The notes below the pieces were generated by a model. The model was not told the origin of the DNA, ran no database searches, and saw only the letters and a list, made by a program, of their open reading frames with translations. From assembly GCA_016839165.1 (NCBI GenBank), contig CP069300.1, positions 2,604,001-2,668,000 of the forward strand: a stretch of DNA of 64,000 bases, read 5' to 3'. The stretch's first letter is position 1, and every line of letters starts with the position of its first letter. Positions 1 through 7,583 of the stretch are shown in pieces. Made by a program: the position numbers and the translations under genes. The stretch comes from Bradyrhizobium sp. PSBB068. Lineage in GTDB: Bacteria > Pseudomonadota > Alphaproteobacteria > Rhizobiales > Xanthobacteraceae.

Positions 1-1
1 A

Positions 2-133
2 GCTATCGGCGGGCTGTCGGCTGGACCGACGGTACGCGGGATCGCCGCGGCGACGACCGCAGTTACCTTCTCTTTGGTCATTGAGTCCGCGACTCCGACC
101 GACCAAAGCCATTCGAATTGGACGACTGAATGA
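2..133 (+). CDS. Possible C-terminal end of an upstream gene (partial)
   Basis: An open frame enters from the left edge and stops at TGA 131-133, overlapping the metN ATG in an ATGA arrangement typical of coupled genes. The visible 43 residues are hydrophobic then polar and match no family I recognise. A second frame also stays open for much of this stretch, so the assignment is weak. Confidence 0.25.
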   Translation, partial: AIGGLSAGPTVRGIAAATTAVTFSLVIESATPTDQSHSNWTTE

Positions 134-1251
134 ACGTGCATCAATCGCTGACGGCGGTGCAACCCGTCGAGACGCCGCCTATCGCATCTGCTCCGATCGA
201 GCGCGATACGATGGTGCGGTTCGAGTCCGTTTCGAAGATCTATCCGGCCTACCGCGATAAGCCGAGCGTGCAGGCGCTGGCCGGAATCGACTTTGCCATA
301 CCGCGCGGATCGATCACCGGCGTGATCGGTCGCTCCGGCGCCGGAAAATCGAGCCTGGTGCGGCTGATCAACGGGCTGGAGAAGCCGTCGGCCGGACGGG
401 TCGTCGTCGACGGCCGCGACATCTCAGGGCTTGCCGGCCGCGAGCTGCGGCTGGCGCAGCGCTCGATCGGCATGATCTTCCAGCATTTCAACCTGCTGTC
501 GTCACGCACGGCGGCGGACAATATCGCCTTGCCGCTCGAGATCGCCGGCTGGTCGAGAGCCGAGATCGCGGCCCGCGTGGAGGAACTGCTGGAGCTCGTC
601 GGCATCGCCGACAAATACGACCGCTATCCGTCCGAACTGTCCGGCGGCCAGAAGCAGCGCATCGGCATCGCCCGTGCGCTGGCGACGCGGCCGAATGTGC
701 TGCTCTCGGATGAGGCGACCTCGGCGCTCGATCCGCAGACCACCCGTGCGATCCTCGACCTGCTTGCCAACATCAATCGCGAGCTCGGCGTGACGATCGT
801 CCTGATCACCCACGAAATGTCGGTGGTGCGGCAGCTTGCCAAGGAGGTCGTGGTGATCGACGCCGGCGAGATTGTCGAGCGCGGCCATGTTGCCGACATC
901 TTCACCCATCCCAGCCATCCGGTCACGCAGGCCTTCCTTTCGGAAGTGGTCGGCGACAGCGTTCCGGTATCGCTGGCGAGCCGCCTGGTGGCACAACCGA
1001 TCGCCGGCGGACGGGCCGTCATCCGCCTGCAGGTCCGCGGCAGCGATGCCGGCGATACGATTGTTGCGCGGCTGGCGCGCGAGCTGTCGATCGACGTCGC
1101 GCTGCTGTCGGCGCGGATCGACGAGATCGGCGGCCAGCACGTCGGTTCGTTGACGATCGGCATTCCCGGCGGCGAGGCCGCGGTCAAGCAGGCCGTGGCC
1201 TATCTGTCTCAGCACAACTTCCCGGTGGAGCGGCTCGGCTATGTCGCGTGA
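130..1251 (+). CDS. metN: Methionine ABC transporter ATP-binding protein MetN
   Basis: This is the cytoplasmic ATPase of a MetNIQ-type D/L-methionine importer, 373 residues. Visible motifs are Walker A GRSGAGKS at 67-74, the signature LSGGQ at 170-174 and a Walker B of the MetN kind (LLSDEATSALDP) at about 191-202. The last ~95 residues form the NIL/ACT-like domain that in this family senses methionine and inhibits transport. The 27 residues before MVRFESVSK are extra relative to many MetN proteins; an alternative ATG is at 211, and neither start has a strong ribosome site. The stop overlaps the metI start by 11 bases, so the two are translationally coupled. Confidence 0.93.
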   Translation: MNVHQSLTAVQPVETPPIASAPIERDTMVRFESVSKIYPAYRDKPSVQALAGIDFAIPRGSITGVIGRSGAGKSSLVRLINGLEKPSAGRVVVDGRDISGLAGRELRLAQRSIGMIFQHFNLLSSRTAADNIALPLEIAGWSRAEIAARVEELLELVGIADKYDRYPSELSGGQKQRIGIARALATRPNVLLSDEATSALDPQTTRAILDLLANINRELGVTIVLITHEMSVVRQLAKEVVVIDAGEIVERGHVADIFTHPSHPVTQAFLSEVVGDSVPVSLASRLVAQPIAGGRAVIRLQVRGSDAGDTIVARLARELSIDVALLSARIDEIGGQHVGSLTIGIPGGEAAVKQAVAYLSQHNFPVERLGYVA

Positions 1252-1906
1252 ACTCATCAATCTGATCATCCAGGCGACCGGCGAGAGCCTGTTCATGGTG
1301 TCGGTCGCCGCATTGCTCGCGACCGTCTTCGGTCTGCCGATCGGGATCTTCCTGGCAACCAGCCGCAAGGGGGAGCTGTTCGCGGCGCCCGCCGTCAACA
1401 GCATCCTCGGGATGGTTGTGAACGCGACCCGCTCGACGCCGTTCATCATCCTGGTCGTTGCGATCATTCCGTTCACGCGCCTGATCGCGGGCACCTCGAT
1501 CGGCTCGGGCGCGGCGATCGTGCCGCTGACCATCGCGGCGACGCCGTTCATTGCGCGCCTGGTCGAGGGCGCGATCCGCGAAGTCGATGGCGGCCTGATC
1601 GAAACGGCATCGTCGTTCGGCGCCAGTCCGCTGCAGATCGTGTTCAAGGTGTTGATCCCGGAGGCGTTGCCCGGTCTGGTGCTGGCCTTGACGCTCGCGG
1701 TCGTCAGCCTGCTCGGCTACTCCGCGATGGTCGGTGCCGTCGGCGGCGGCGGCCTCGGCGATCTCGGCATCCGCTACGGCTATCAGCGCTTCATGCCGGA
1801 GATGATGCTGGCCGTCGTCGTGGTGCTGATCGCGCTGGTGCAGACCGTGCAGACCGCCGGCGATTATCTGGCGCGCCGGGTCAATCGCCGGCTGCGTCAT
1901 CGCTGA
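1241..1906 (+). CDS. metI: Methionine ABC transporter permease MetI
   Basis: This 221-residue inner-membrane permease is the usual MetI length and has about five hydrophobic spans. The EAA coupling loop is recognisable in the stretch ETASSFGASPLQIVFKVLIP at roughly residues 127-146, which docks on MetN. It overlaps metN by 11 bases and is followed 47 bases later by the first metQ, giving the standard N-I-Q order. The family is certain. The substrate (methionine or a related sulfur compound) is inferred from MetN and the neighbours. Confidence 0.92.
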   Translation: MSRELINLIIQATGESLFMVSVAALLATVFGLPIGIFLATSRKGELFAAPAVNSILGMVVNATRSTPFIILVVAIIPFTRLIAGTSIGSGAAIVPLTIAATPFIARLVEGAIREVDGGLIETASSFGASPLQIVFKVLIPEALPGLVLALTLAVVSLLGYSAMVGAVGGGGLGDLGIRYGYQRFMPEMMLAVVVVLIALVQTVQTAGDYLARRVNRRLRHR

Positions 1907-1953
1907 CGCATCACCACTACGCCACCTGTTTTGCCTATCTCACGGAGACCAAG

Positions 1954-2736
1954 ATGTCGTTTCGTTCTGTTGTCACGCTCGCGAGCGCCCTCGCTGTCTG
2001 GTCGGCAGCGGCCGCCGCTGAAACGATCAAGATCGGCGTGACGCCGGGCCCGCACGCCCAGATTCTCGAGGCAGTGAAGCCGATCGCCGCAAAGGGCGGG
2101 CTCGACATCCAGCTCATCGAGTTCTCCGACTATGTCGTGCCCAATGCCGCGCTCGATGCCGGCGATATCCAGGCCAATTCGTTCCAGAACCAGCCTTATC
2201 TCGACAACCAGAAGGCCGATCGTGGCTACAAGATCGAGTCGGTAGGGCTGACGGTCAACTTTCCGATCGGCGTCTATTCGAAGAAGCACAAGGCCTGGGC
2301 CGATATTCCCGATGGCGGCAAGGTCTCGATCCCGAACGATCCGACCAATGGCGGCCGTGTGCTGTTGCTGCTGCGTGACAAGGGCGTGATCAAGCTGAAG
2401 GATGGGGTCGGCTTCAAGCCGTCGGTCGTCGACATCACGGAAAATCCCAAGAAGCTCAGATTCGTCGAGGTCGACGCAGCCCAGGCGCCTCGCGCGCTGG
2501 ACGATGTCGATGCCGCCGCGATCAACACCAACTATGCGACCCAGGCCGGACTCGATCCCGTGAAGGACCCGATCCTGCGTGAGGATCCGAAGGGGCCGTA
2601 CGTCAATCTGATCGCGGTGCGCAGCACCGACAAGGACAAGCCGTGGGTCAAGACCCTGGTGGACAGCTACCGCTCGCCGGAGGTCAAGGAGTTCGTCCTG
2701 ACCAAGTTCAAGGGCGCGGTGCTGCCGAGCTGGTAA
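1954..2736 (+). CDS. metQ: MetQ/NlpA-family substrate-binding protein, copy 1
   Basis: This 260-residue protein has a cleavable signal (first ~22 residues, ending in a run of alanines) with no lipobox cysteine, so it is likely a free periplasmic protein rather than a lipoprotein. The mature N-terminus (ETIKIGVTPGPHAQILEAVK) and the internal motifs NSFQNQPYL and NDPTNGGR are those of the NlpA/MetQ family. A clear GGAGA ribosome site lies 8 bases before the ATG. It is plainly paralogous to the next gene. Confidence 0.9.
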   Translation: MSFRSVVTLASALAVWSAAAAAETIKIGVTPGPHAQILEAVKPIAAKGGLDIQLIEFSDYVVPNAALDAGDIQANSFQNQPYLDNQKADRGYKIESVGLTVNFPIGVYSKKHKAWADIPDGGKVSIPNDPTNGGRVLLLLRDKGVIKLKDGVGFKPSVVDITENPKKLRFVEVDAAQAPRALDDVDAAAINTNYATQAGLDPVKDPILREDPKGPYVNLIAVRSTDKDKPWVKTLVDSYRSPEVKEFVLTKFKGAVLPSW

Positions 2737-2764
2737 CGGCCGATCCTGCGGCTAGGAGACATTC

Positions 2765-3541
2765 ATGCGCATCTTGCTGGCCGCAATCGCTGCGGCGACT
2801 CTCTTGATCGGCCCGGGCAGGGCCGAGACCATCCGGGTCGGCGTGACAGCCGGCCCGCACGCCGAGGTCCTCGACGTCGTGAAGAAGGTGGCCGCCGGCC
2901 ATGGACTCGATATCAAGGTCGTGGAGTTCACCGACTATGTGATTCCGAACCAGGCCTTGGCGCTGAAAGATATCGAGGCGAATTCGTTCCAGCACGAGCC
3001 GTATCTGAAGAACCAGATCTCCAAGACCGGGTGGAAGATCGTCAAGGTCGCCAACACGATTGCGTCGCCACAGGGCGTCTACTCGCTGAAGTACAAGAAG
3101 CTCACCGACCTGCCGGAAGGGGCGCGGGTGGCGATCGCCAACGATCCGTCCAACGGCGCGCGGGGCCTGATGATCCTCGCCCTTCACGGGATCATCAAGC
3201 TGAAGGATCCGAGTAGCGTCGCTTCGACGATCGCTGACATCACCGACAACCCCAGGAAGCTGCGCTTCGTCGAGCTGGACGCTGCACAGCTGCCGCGGTC
3301 GCTGCAGGATGTCGACCTGGTGTCGATCAACAACAACTACGCGGTTCAGGCCGGCCTCAATCCCGCCGCGGATGCCATCGCGCGCGAGGCGGCGGACGGT
3401 CCGTGGGTCAACATCATTGCGGTGCGCGAAGAGGACAAGGACAAGCCCTGGGTCAAGCAGCTCGTCGATGCCTATCACTCCGACGAAGTGAAGGCGTTCC
3501 TCGACAAGCGCTTCAAGGGCACCTACATCGCGACCTGGTAA
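2765..3541 (+). CDS. metQ: MetQ/NlpA-family substrate-binding protein, copy 2
   Basis: This 258-residue periplasmic binding protein lies 28 bases after copy 1 and aligns with it almost end to end (signal, then RVGVTAGPHAEVLDVVKKVA, NSFQHEPYL, NDPSNGARG, and a C-terminus of the K-G-x-x-x-x-x-W type). It is a tandem paralogue and probably offers a second ligand specificity or affinity to the same MetNI core. The ribosome site is GGAGA before ATG 2765. No lipobox cysteine is present. Confidence 0.9.
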   Translation: MRILLAAIAAATLLIGPGRAETIRVGVTAGPHAEVLDVVKKVAAGHGLDIKVVEFTDYVIPNQALALKDIEANSFQHEPYLKNQISKTGWKIVKVANTIASPQGVYSLKYKKLTDLPEGARVAIANDPSNGARGLMILALHGIIKLKDPSSVASTIADITDNPRKLRFVELDAAQLPRSLQDVDLVSINNNYAVQAGLNPAADAIAREAADGPWVNIIAVREEDKDKPWVKQLVDAYHSDEVKAFLDKRFKGTYIATW

Positions 3542-3579
3542 GGCGCGGCTGACGAGCCGCCGATGGACTGCCGTGCAAT

Positions 3580-4983
3580 TTACTCGGCGGCGTCGGCGTG
3601 GCCGGCCTTGGCGGGCGCGCGGCGATAGCCCGCGCCCGGATGCGTGACGTGAAGCCGCGGCCCGCGTCCGGGGAATAGCTTCTCGCGCAGCGTGCCCTCG
3701 CGGTATGCGGTCTTGTAGACGCCGCGCGATTGCAGCTCCGGCACCACCAGATCGACAAATCCATCGAGTGATTCCGGTGCGACCAGACGGAACAGATTGA
3801 AGCCGTCGATGTCGGTTTCATCCGCCCAGTTGATCAACTCGTCCGCGACATCCTGGGGTGAACCGACCACGAAGGGCGAACGCGCGCCGATCCGGCTGAG
3901 GGTCGCGAGGTCGCCGACCCTGACCGGGCGATCGCTCCGCACCGTGAAATTCTCGACCATCGACTGGATCGCGTTGCTCTCGACATATTGCACGGCCTGG
4001 TCGGGGCGATAGGTCGAGAAGTCGATCCCGGTCCAGCCGGAGAGCAGGGCGAGTTGTCCGGTCTGGTCGACATGCGCTGCGTACTCCGCGAGCAGATCGT
4101 TGGCCTCCGCACGCGTCGGGGCGACGATGACGGTCGCGCCTGCAAACAAGCGGATATCGTAGGGATCGCGGCCGAATTCCTTTGCCGCATCCCTGATGTC
4201 GCGAACGGCGCGGGCGAGGATCGGCCTGGTTTGGCCGTTGAGGAAGATCGCCTCCGCATGTCGCGCCGCGAAGGCGCGACCGCGCTTCGAGGTTCCGGCC
4301 TGATACAACAGCGGCGTACGCTGCGGCGACGGCTCCGCCAGATGAATGCCGTCGACCTTGTAGTGACGCCCATCATGCCGGACAGGGTGGATCCTGGACG
4401 GGTCCGTGAAGATGCGCGCGGCACGGTCGCGGCGGACGGCGCCGTCCTCCCAGCTGCCTTCCCACAATTGATAGGTCGCCGCGAGGAATTCCTCGGCCGC
4501 CTCGTAGCGCTCGTCATGTGCCCGGTTCGCGTCGAGCCCCATTCCGCGTGCGCCGCTGTCGAGATAGCCGGTGACGATGTTCCAGGCGATCCGCCCGCCG
4601 GTGAGGTGATCGAGCGTCGAGAAGCGCCGGGCGAACTGGTACGGATGCTCGTAGGTGAGGTTGGACGTGATGCCGAAGCCGAGATGCTTCGTCACCAGCG
4701 CCATGGCCGAAACAAGCAGGGTCGGCTCGGCGTTCGGCAGCTGCACTGCATGGCGCAGCGCGGTCTCGGGGCTGTTGTCATAGACGTCATAGACGCCGAA
4801 CACGTCGGCCAGGAAAATGCCGTCGAGCAGGCCGCGCTCCGCCGTCCTCGCATAGTTCACCCAGTAGTCCAACGAATTGTAGTCGAGCGATGTGTCGCGC
4901 GGATGCGACCACAGCCCGGCCCAATTGTGACTCGGGGCCATCATGTTGAAGGCGTTGAAGCGGAGTTCGCGGGATCTGGCCAT
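3580..4983 (-). CDS. LLM-class flavin-dependent monooxygenase (NtaA/SnaA/DszA type)
   Basis: The protein resembles FMNH2-dependent two-component monooxygenases of the NtaA/SnaA/SoxA(DszA) group, which cleave C-S or C-N bonds in compounds such as sulfones and aminopolycarboxylates. Family features seen are the N-terminus RFNAFNMMAPSHNWAGLW, LADVFGVYDVYD, the NIVTGYLDSGARGMG segment and YQAGTSKRGRAFAARHAEAIF, which lies in the FMN-binding region. I chose ATG 4983 (467 aa) over the more distal ATG 5028, because family members begin just before this RFNAF-type strand. It converges on the metQ pair and is divergent from metY. A sulfur-scavenging role is inferred from the neighbours. Confidence 0.85.
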   Translation of the reverse strand: MARSRELRFNAFNMMAPSHNWAGLWSHPRDTSLDYNSLDYWVNYARTAERGLLDGIFLADVFGVYDVYDNSPETALRHAVQLPNAEPTLLVSAMALVTKHLGFGITSNLTYEHPYQFARRFSTLDHLTGGRIAWNIVTGYLDSGARGMGLDANRAHDERYEAAEEFLAATYQLWEGSWEDGAVRRDRAARIFTDPSRIHPVRHDGRHYKVDGIHLAEPSPQRTPLLYQAGTSKRGRAFAARHAEAIFLNGQTRPILARAVRDIRDAAKEFGRDPYDIRLFAGATVIVAPTRAEANDLLAEYAAHVDQTGQLALLSGWTGIDFSTYRPDQAVQYVESNAIQSMVENFTVRSDRPVRVGDLATLSRIGARSPFVVGSPQDVADELINWADETDIDGFNLFRLVAPESLDGFVDLVVPELQSRGVYKTAYREGTLREKLFPGRGPRLHVTHPGAGYRRAPAKAGHADAAE

Positions 4984-5399
4984 CGACCTGGTTCGTCTCG
5001 TTAAGAAGTTGTCCGTCAGGTCTATCATCTCGGCGGCGCGACTTGATTTTGAAATGCCTGGGGAGCGGGTGAAAATCCTGCTGCGCCTTGGTCAGACGTA
5101 GAACGTTTCCTTTCGCGGTTCGGTTCGCGTCGCCCCGCAACGCGTGAATCCGAGCGGAAATCGCGGTTCGCAATGCACCCGCAGGGACGATCTGTGATCG
5201 GCCGGCGTCGGTTGCCGTCGCGTCGCACACAAAAAAAATCGATTGCGAGCTCCACGTCGCCCGAAAGATTCCAGATGCGTCATCAGGTTGTGACAGCACG
5301 CCCATCGCTATTTTTCCGGACATCTCGACAGCGACAAAGCGGCTGCGCATCCTTTGCCGACTTGTCACGCTGGGATCACGAACTTCAGGAGATTTCGAA
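4984..5399. other. Divergent intergenic region between the LLM monooxygenase and metY
   Basis: This 416-base gap must hold both promoters. Short open frames cross it, but none has a ribosome site plus coding-like codon use, so I call no gene. An A-rich tract (a run of eight A) lies near 5230. A hairpin close to metY is listed separately. I looked for a SAM-II riboswitch, expected before metY/metA genes in alphaproteobacteria, and did not see its conserved core. Confidence 0.5.
5333..5366 (+). promoter_or_regulatory. Leader hairpin upstream of metY
   Basis: 5333-5343 (gacaaagcggc) and 5356-5366 (gccgacttgtc) pair as a 5-bp and a 4-bp helix separated by a 2x2 internal loop, around a 12-nt loop. 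It ends 33 bases before the metY ATG, inside the likely leader. It could be a structured regulatory leader or chance pairing. Confidence 0.3.
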
Positions 5400-6722
5400 A
5401 TGCCGGTCGAAACCAAGAACGTCGAGACGCTCGCTTTGCACGGCGGTTCCTATCGTTCGGATCCGACAACCGGCGCGGTCGCCGTGCCGATCTACCAGAC
5501 GACGTCATTCCAGTTCGAGAATGCCGACCACGCATCGCGGCTGTTCGCGCTTGAGGCGATCGGCCAGATCTACACGCGGATCAAGAATCCGACCGCCGAT
5601 GCGTTCGAGGAGAGGTTGGCGGCGCTCGAGGGCGGTGCTGCGGCGCTGGCCGTCGCATCGGGGCAGACCGCCTCGGCCTTTGCCATTTTCAACATCGCGC
5701 AAGCCGGCGACAACATCGTGTCCTCGACTGATCTCTATGGCGGAACCTGGACGTTGCTGTCGCAGACCCTGAAGCAGTTCGGCATAGAAGTCCGCTTCGT
5801 CGATCCTGCCGACCCGGAGAATTTCCGCCGTGCCACCGATGCGAAGACCAGGGCCTATTTCGCCGAGACGCTGCCCAACCCGAAGCTCAACGTGTTTCCG
5901 ATCAAGGAGGTCGCCGACATCGGCCGCTCGCTCGGCGTGCCTCTGATCCTCGACAACACGGCAGCCCCGATCATCGCCCGGCCGTTCGAGCACGGCGCCG
6001 CGGTCGTGGTCTATTCGACGACGAAATACATCGGCGGCCACGGCACGTCGATCGGCGGCGCGATCATCGACGGTGGCAATTTCGACTGGGCGGCTCACGC
6101 CGAGCGCTTCCCGTTGCTGACCCAGCCGGACGAGGCCTATCACGGCGCGGTCTGGACCGAGGCGGCCAAGCCGTTCGGTCCGATCGCCTATATTCTGCGC
6201 GCCCGGGTCAAGCTGCTGCGCGACCTCGGCGCCGCGATCGCGCCGCAAAATGCCTTCCAGTTCATCCAGGGCATCGAGACGTTGCCGCTGCGGATTCGGC
6301 AGCACAACGAGAATGCAATCAAGGTTGCCGACTTCCTCGCCAAGCACCCGTCGATCTCGACGGTGATCTTCCCGGGCCTGCAGAGCGGAGAGAACCGGCG
6401 CCGCGCCGACGCCTATCTGAAGGGCGGTTACGGCGCGCTGGTCGGCTTCGAGCTCAAGGGCGGTGTCGAGGCCGGTCGCCGCTTCATCGATGCGCTGAAA
6501 CTGTTCTACCACGTCGCCAATATCGGTGACGCGCGGTCGCTGGCGATCCATCCGGCGTCCACCACTCATCAGCAGCTCAGCGCCCAGGAACAGCTCGCCG
6601 CCGGTGTGACGCCCGGCTACGTCAGGCTGTCGGTCGGGATCGAGCATCCCGACGATATCCTGGCCGATCTCATCCAGGCGCTGGCGCAGGCGGATGCAGG
6701 CAGCACCCGCAAGGCGGCCTGA
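5400..6722 (+). CDS. metY: O-acetylhomoserine/O-acetylserine sulfhydrylase (Cys/Met metabolism PLP enzyme)
   Basis: This 440-residue cytoplasmic PLP enzyme is of the MetY/Cys-Met metabolism family, which makes homocysteine (or methionine from methanethiol) from O-acetylhomoserine. The N-terminus ETLALHGGSYRSDPTTGAVA, the segment NPTADAFEERLAALEGGAAA, the PLP-lysine region VVYSTTKYIGGHG (about residues 203-215) and the C-terminal RLSVGIEHPDDILADL are all characteristic. The length of ~430-440 fits MetY better than the shorter MetB/MetC. An AGGAG ribosome site precedes the ATG. It is followed 33 bases later by a third MetQ-like gene, linking uptake to sulfur assimilation. Confidence 0.9.
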   Translation: MPVETKNVETLALHGGSYRSDPTTGAVAVPIYQTTSFQFENADHASRLFALEAIGQIYTRIKNPTADAFEERLAALEGGAAALAVASGQTASAFAIFNIAQAGDNIVSSTDLYGGTWTLLSQTLKQFGIEVRFVDPADPENFRRATDAKTRAYFAETLPNPKLNVFPIKEVADIGRSLGVPLILDNTAAPIIARPFEHGAAVVVYSTTKYIGGHGTSIGGAIIDGGNFDWAAHAERFPLLTQPDEAYHGAVWTEAAKPFGPIAYILRARVKLLRDLGAAIAPQNAFQFIQGIETLPLRIRQHNENAIKVADFLAKHPSISTVIFPGLQSGENRRRADAYLKGGYGALVGFELKGGVEAGRRFIDALKLFYHVANIGDARSLAIHPASTTHQQLSAQEQLAAGVTPGYVRLSVGIEHPDDILADLIQALAQADAGSTRKAA

Positions 6723-6755
6723 TCGGAAACTCCAACAAGAAACGGACTTGAGACG

Positions 6756-7583
6756 ATGAAGAGACTTTTGCGTCTGGCGCAGGCGCTCGGCCTGTCGCTG
6801 GCCTTGACCGGCGCGGCCTTGACTGAAGCAGCCTTGACTGGAGTAGCCCTGGCCGACGAGCCACTGAAGATCGCGACCAGCGCCGGGCCGGTCGGACAGC
6901 TGGCCGCGTTTGCGGCGAAGCTTGCCAAGGACAAGGGGCAGGACGTCAAGATCGTCGAGTTGTCGGATTGGGTGGCGCTCAACGAGGTCGTCAACAGCGG
7001 CGATGTCGACGCCAATCTGTTCCAGCATGCGACCTATCTTGCGCTGCAGAACAAGCAACGCGGATTCAACCTGGTGCAGGTCGACAAGGTCGGCGTGATC
7101 GCGCCGGTCGGGCTGTTCTCGAAGAAGATCAAGTCGCTCGACGAGATCAAATCCGGCGACAGCGTCGCGATCCCGAATGAGCCGCTGAACGGCGCGCGCG
7201 GCCTGATCCTGCTCGAGCGTGCGGGGCTGATCAAGCTGGCGCCCGGCAAGGGCTTTGCGGTGAGCCGGTTCGATATCGTCGACAATCCGAAGAATCTGAA
7301 GATCGTCGAGCTCGATCCGGCGCAGACCTATCGCTCGCTCGACGACGTCAGCCTCGCGCTCGTCAACGTCACCTATCTGATCCCGGCGGGCGGTGATCCG
7401 AAGTCGGCGCTGATCATCGATCGGACCGTGGACGATGGATTGGTGTTGCGCTTCACGGCACGGCCGGACAAAAAGGACGACCCGCGCCTGAGGGCCTTCA
7501 TCCAGGTCTTCAACTCGCCTGAGGTCAAGCAGTTCATCGAGGAGAAGCTGCCGGCGTTCATACCGGCCGGCTTCAGCAGCTAG
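6756..7583 (+). CDS. metQ: MetQ/NlpA-family substrate-binding protein, copy 3
   Basis: This 275-residue periplasmic binding protein is more divergent than copies 1 and 2 (mature start EPLKIATSAGPVGQLAAF; motifs ANLFQHATYL, NEPLNGARG). The signal peptide is long and built partly from a 15-base tandem repeat (listed separately). It sits directly behind metY, has no own permease or ATPase and probably shares MetNI. Its stop TAG overlaps the stop of the convergent FAD gene within CTAG at 7580-7583. Confidence 0.88.
   Translation: MKRLLRLAQALGLSLALTGAALTEAALTGVALADEPLKIATSAGPVGQLAAFAAKLAKDKGQDVKIVELSDWVALNEVVNSGDVDANLFQHATYLALQNKQRGFNLVQVDKVGVIAPVGLFSKKIKSLDEIKSGDSVAIPNEPLNGARGLILLERAGLIKLAPGKGFAVSRFDIVDNPKNLKIVELDPAQTYRSLDDVSLALVNVTYLIPAGGDPKSALIIDRTVDDGLVLRFTARPDKKDDPRLRAFIQVFNSPEVKQFIEEKLPAFIPAGFSS
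6801..6845 (+). repeat. Three tandem 15-bp units inside the metQ3 signal peptide
   Basis: The units at 6801-6815, 6816-6830 and 6831-6845 encode A-L-T-G-A, A-L-T-E-A and A-L-T-G-V, followed by a partial fourth (gccctggcc). Units 2 and 3 differ at three bases. The repeat lies in the hydrophobic part of the signal peptide and keeps frame, so copy-number change would alter signal length without a frameshift. Confidence 0.85.

Noticed and set aside
5029..5399. SAM-II riboswitch before metY
   Set aside because: The family is expected before metY/metA in alphaproteobacteria, but the conserved pseudoknot core could not be found on either strand; only a generic hairpin is present.
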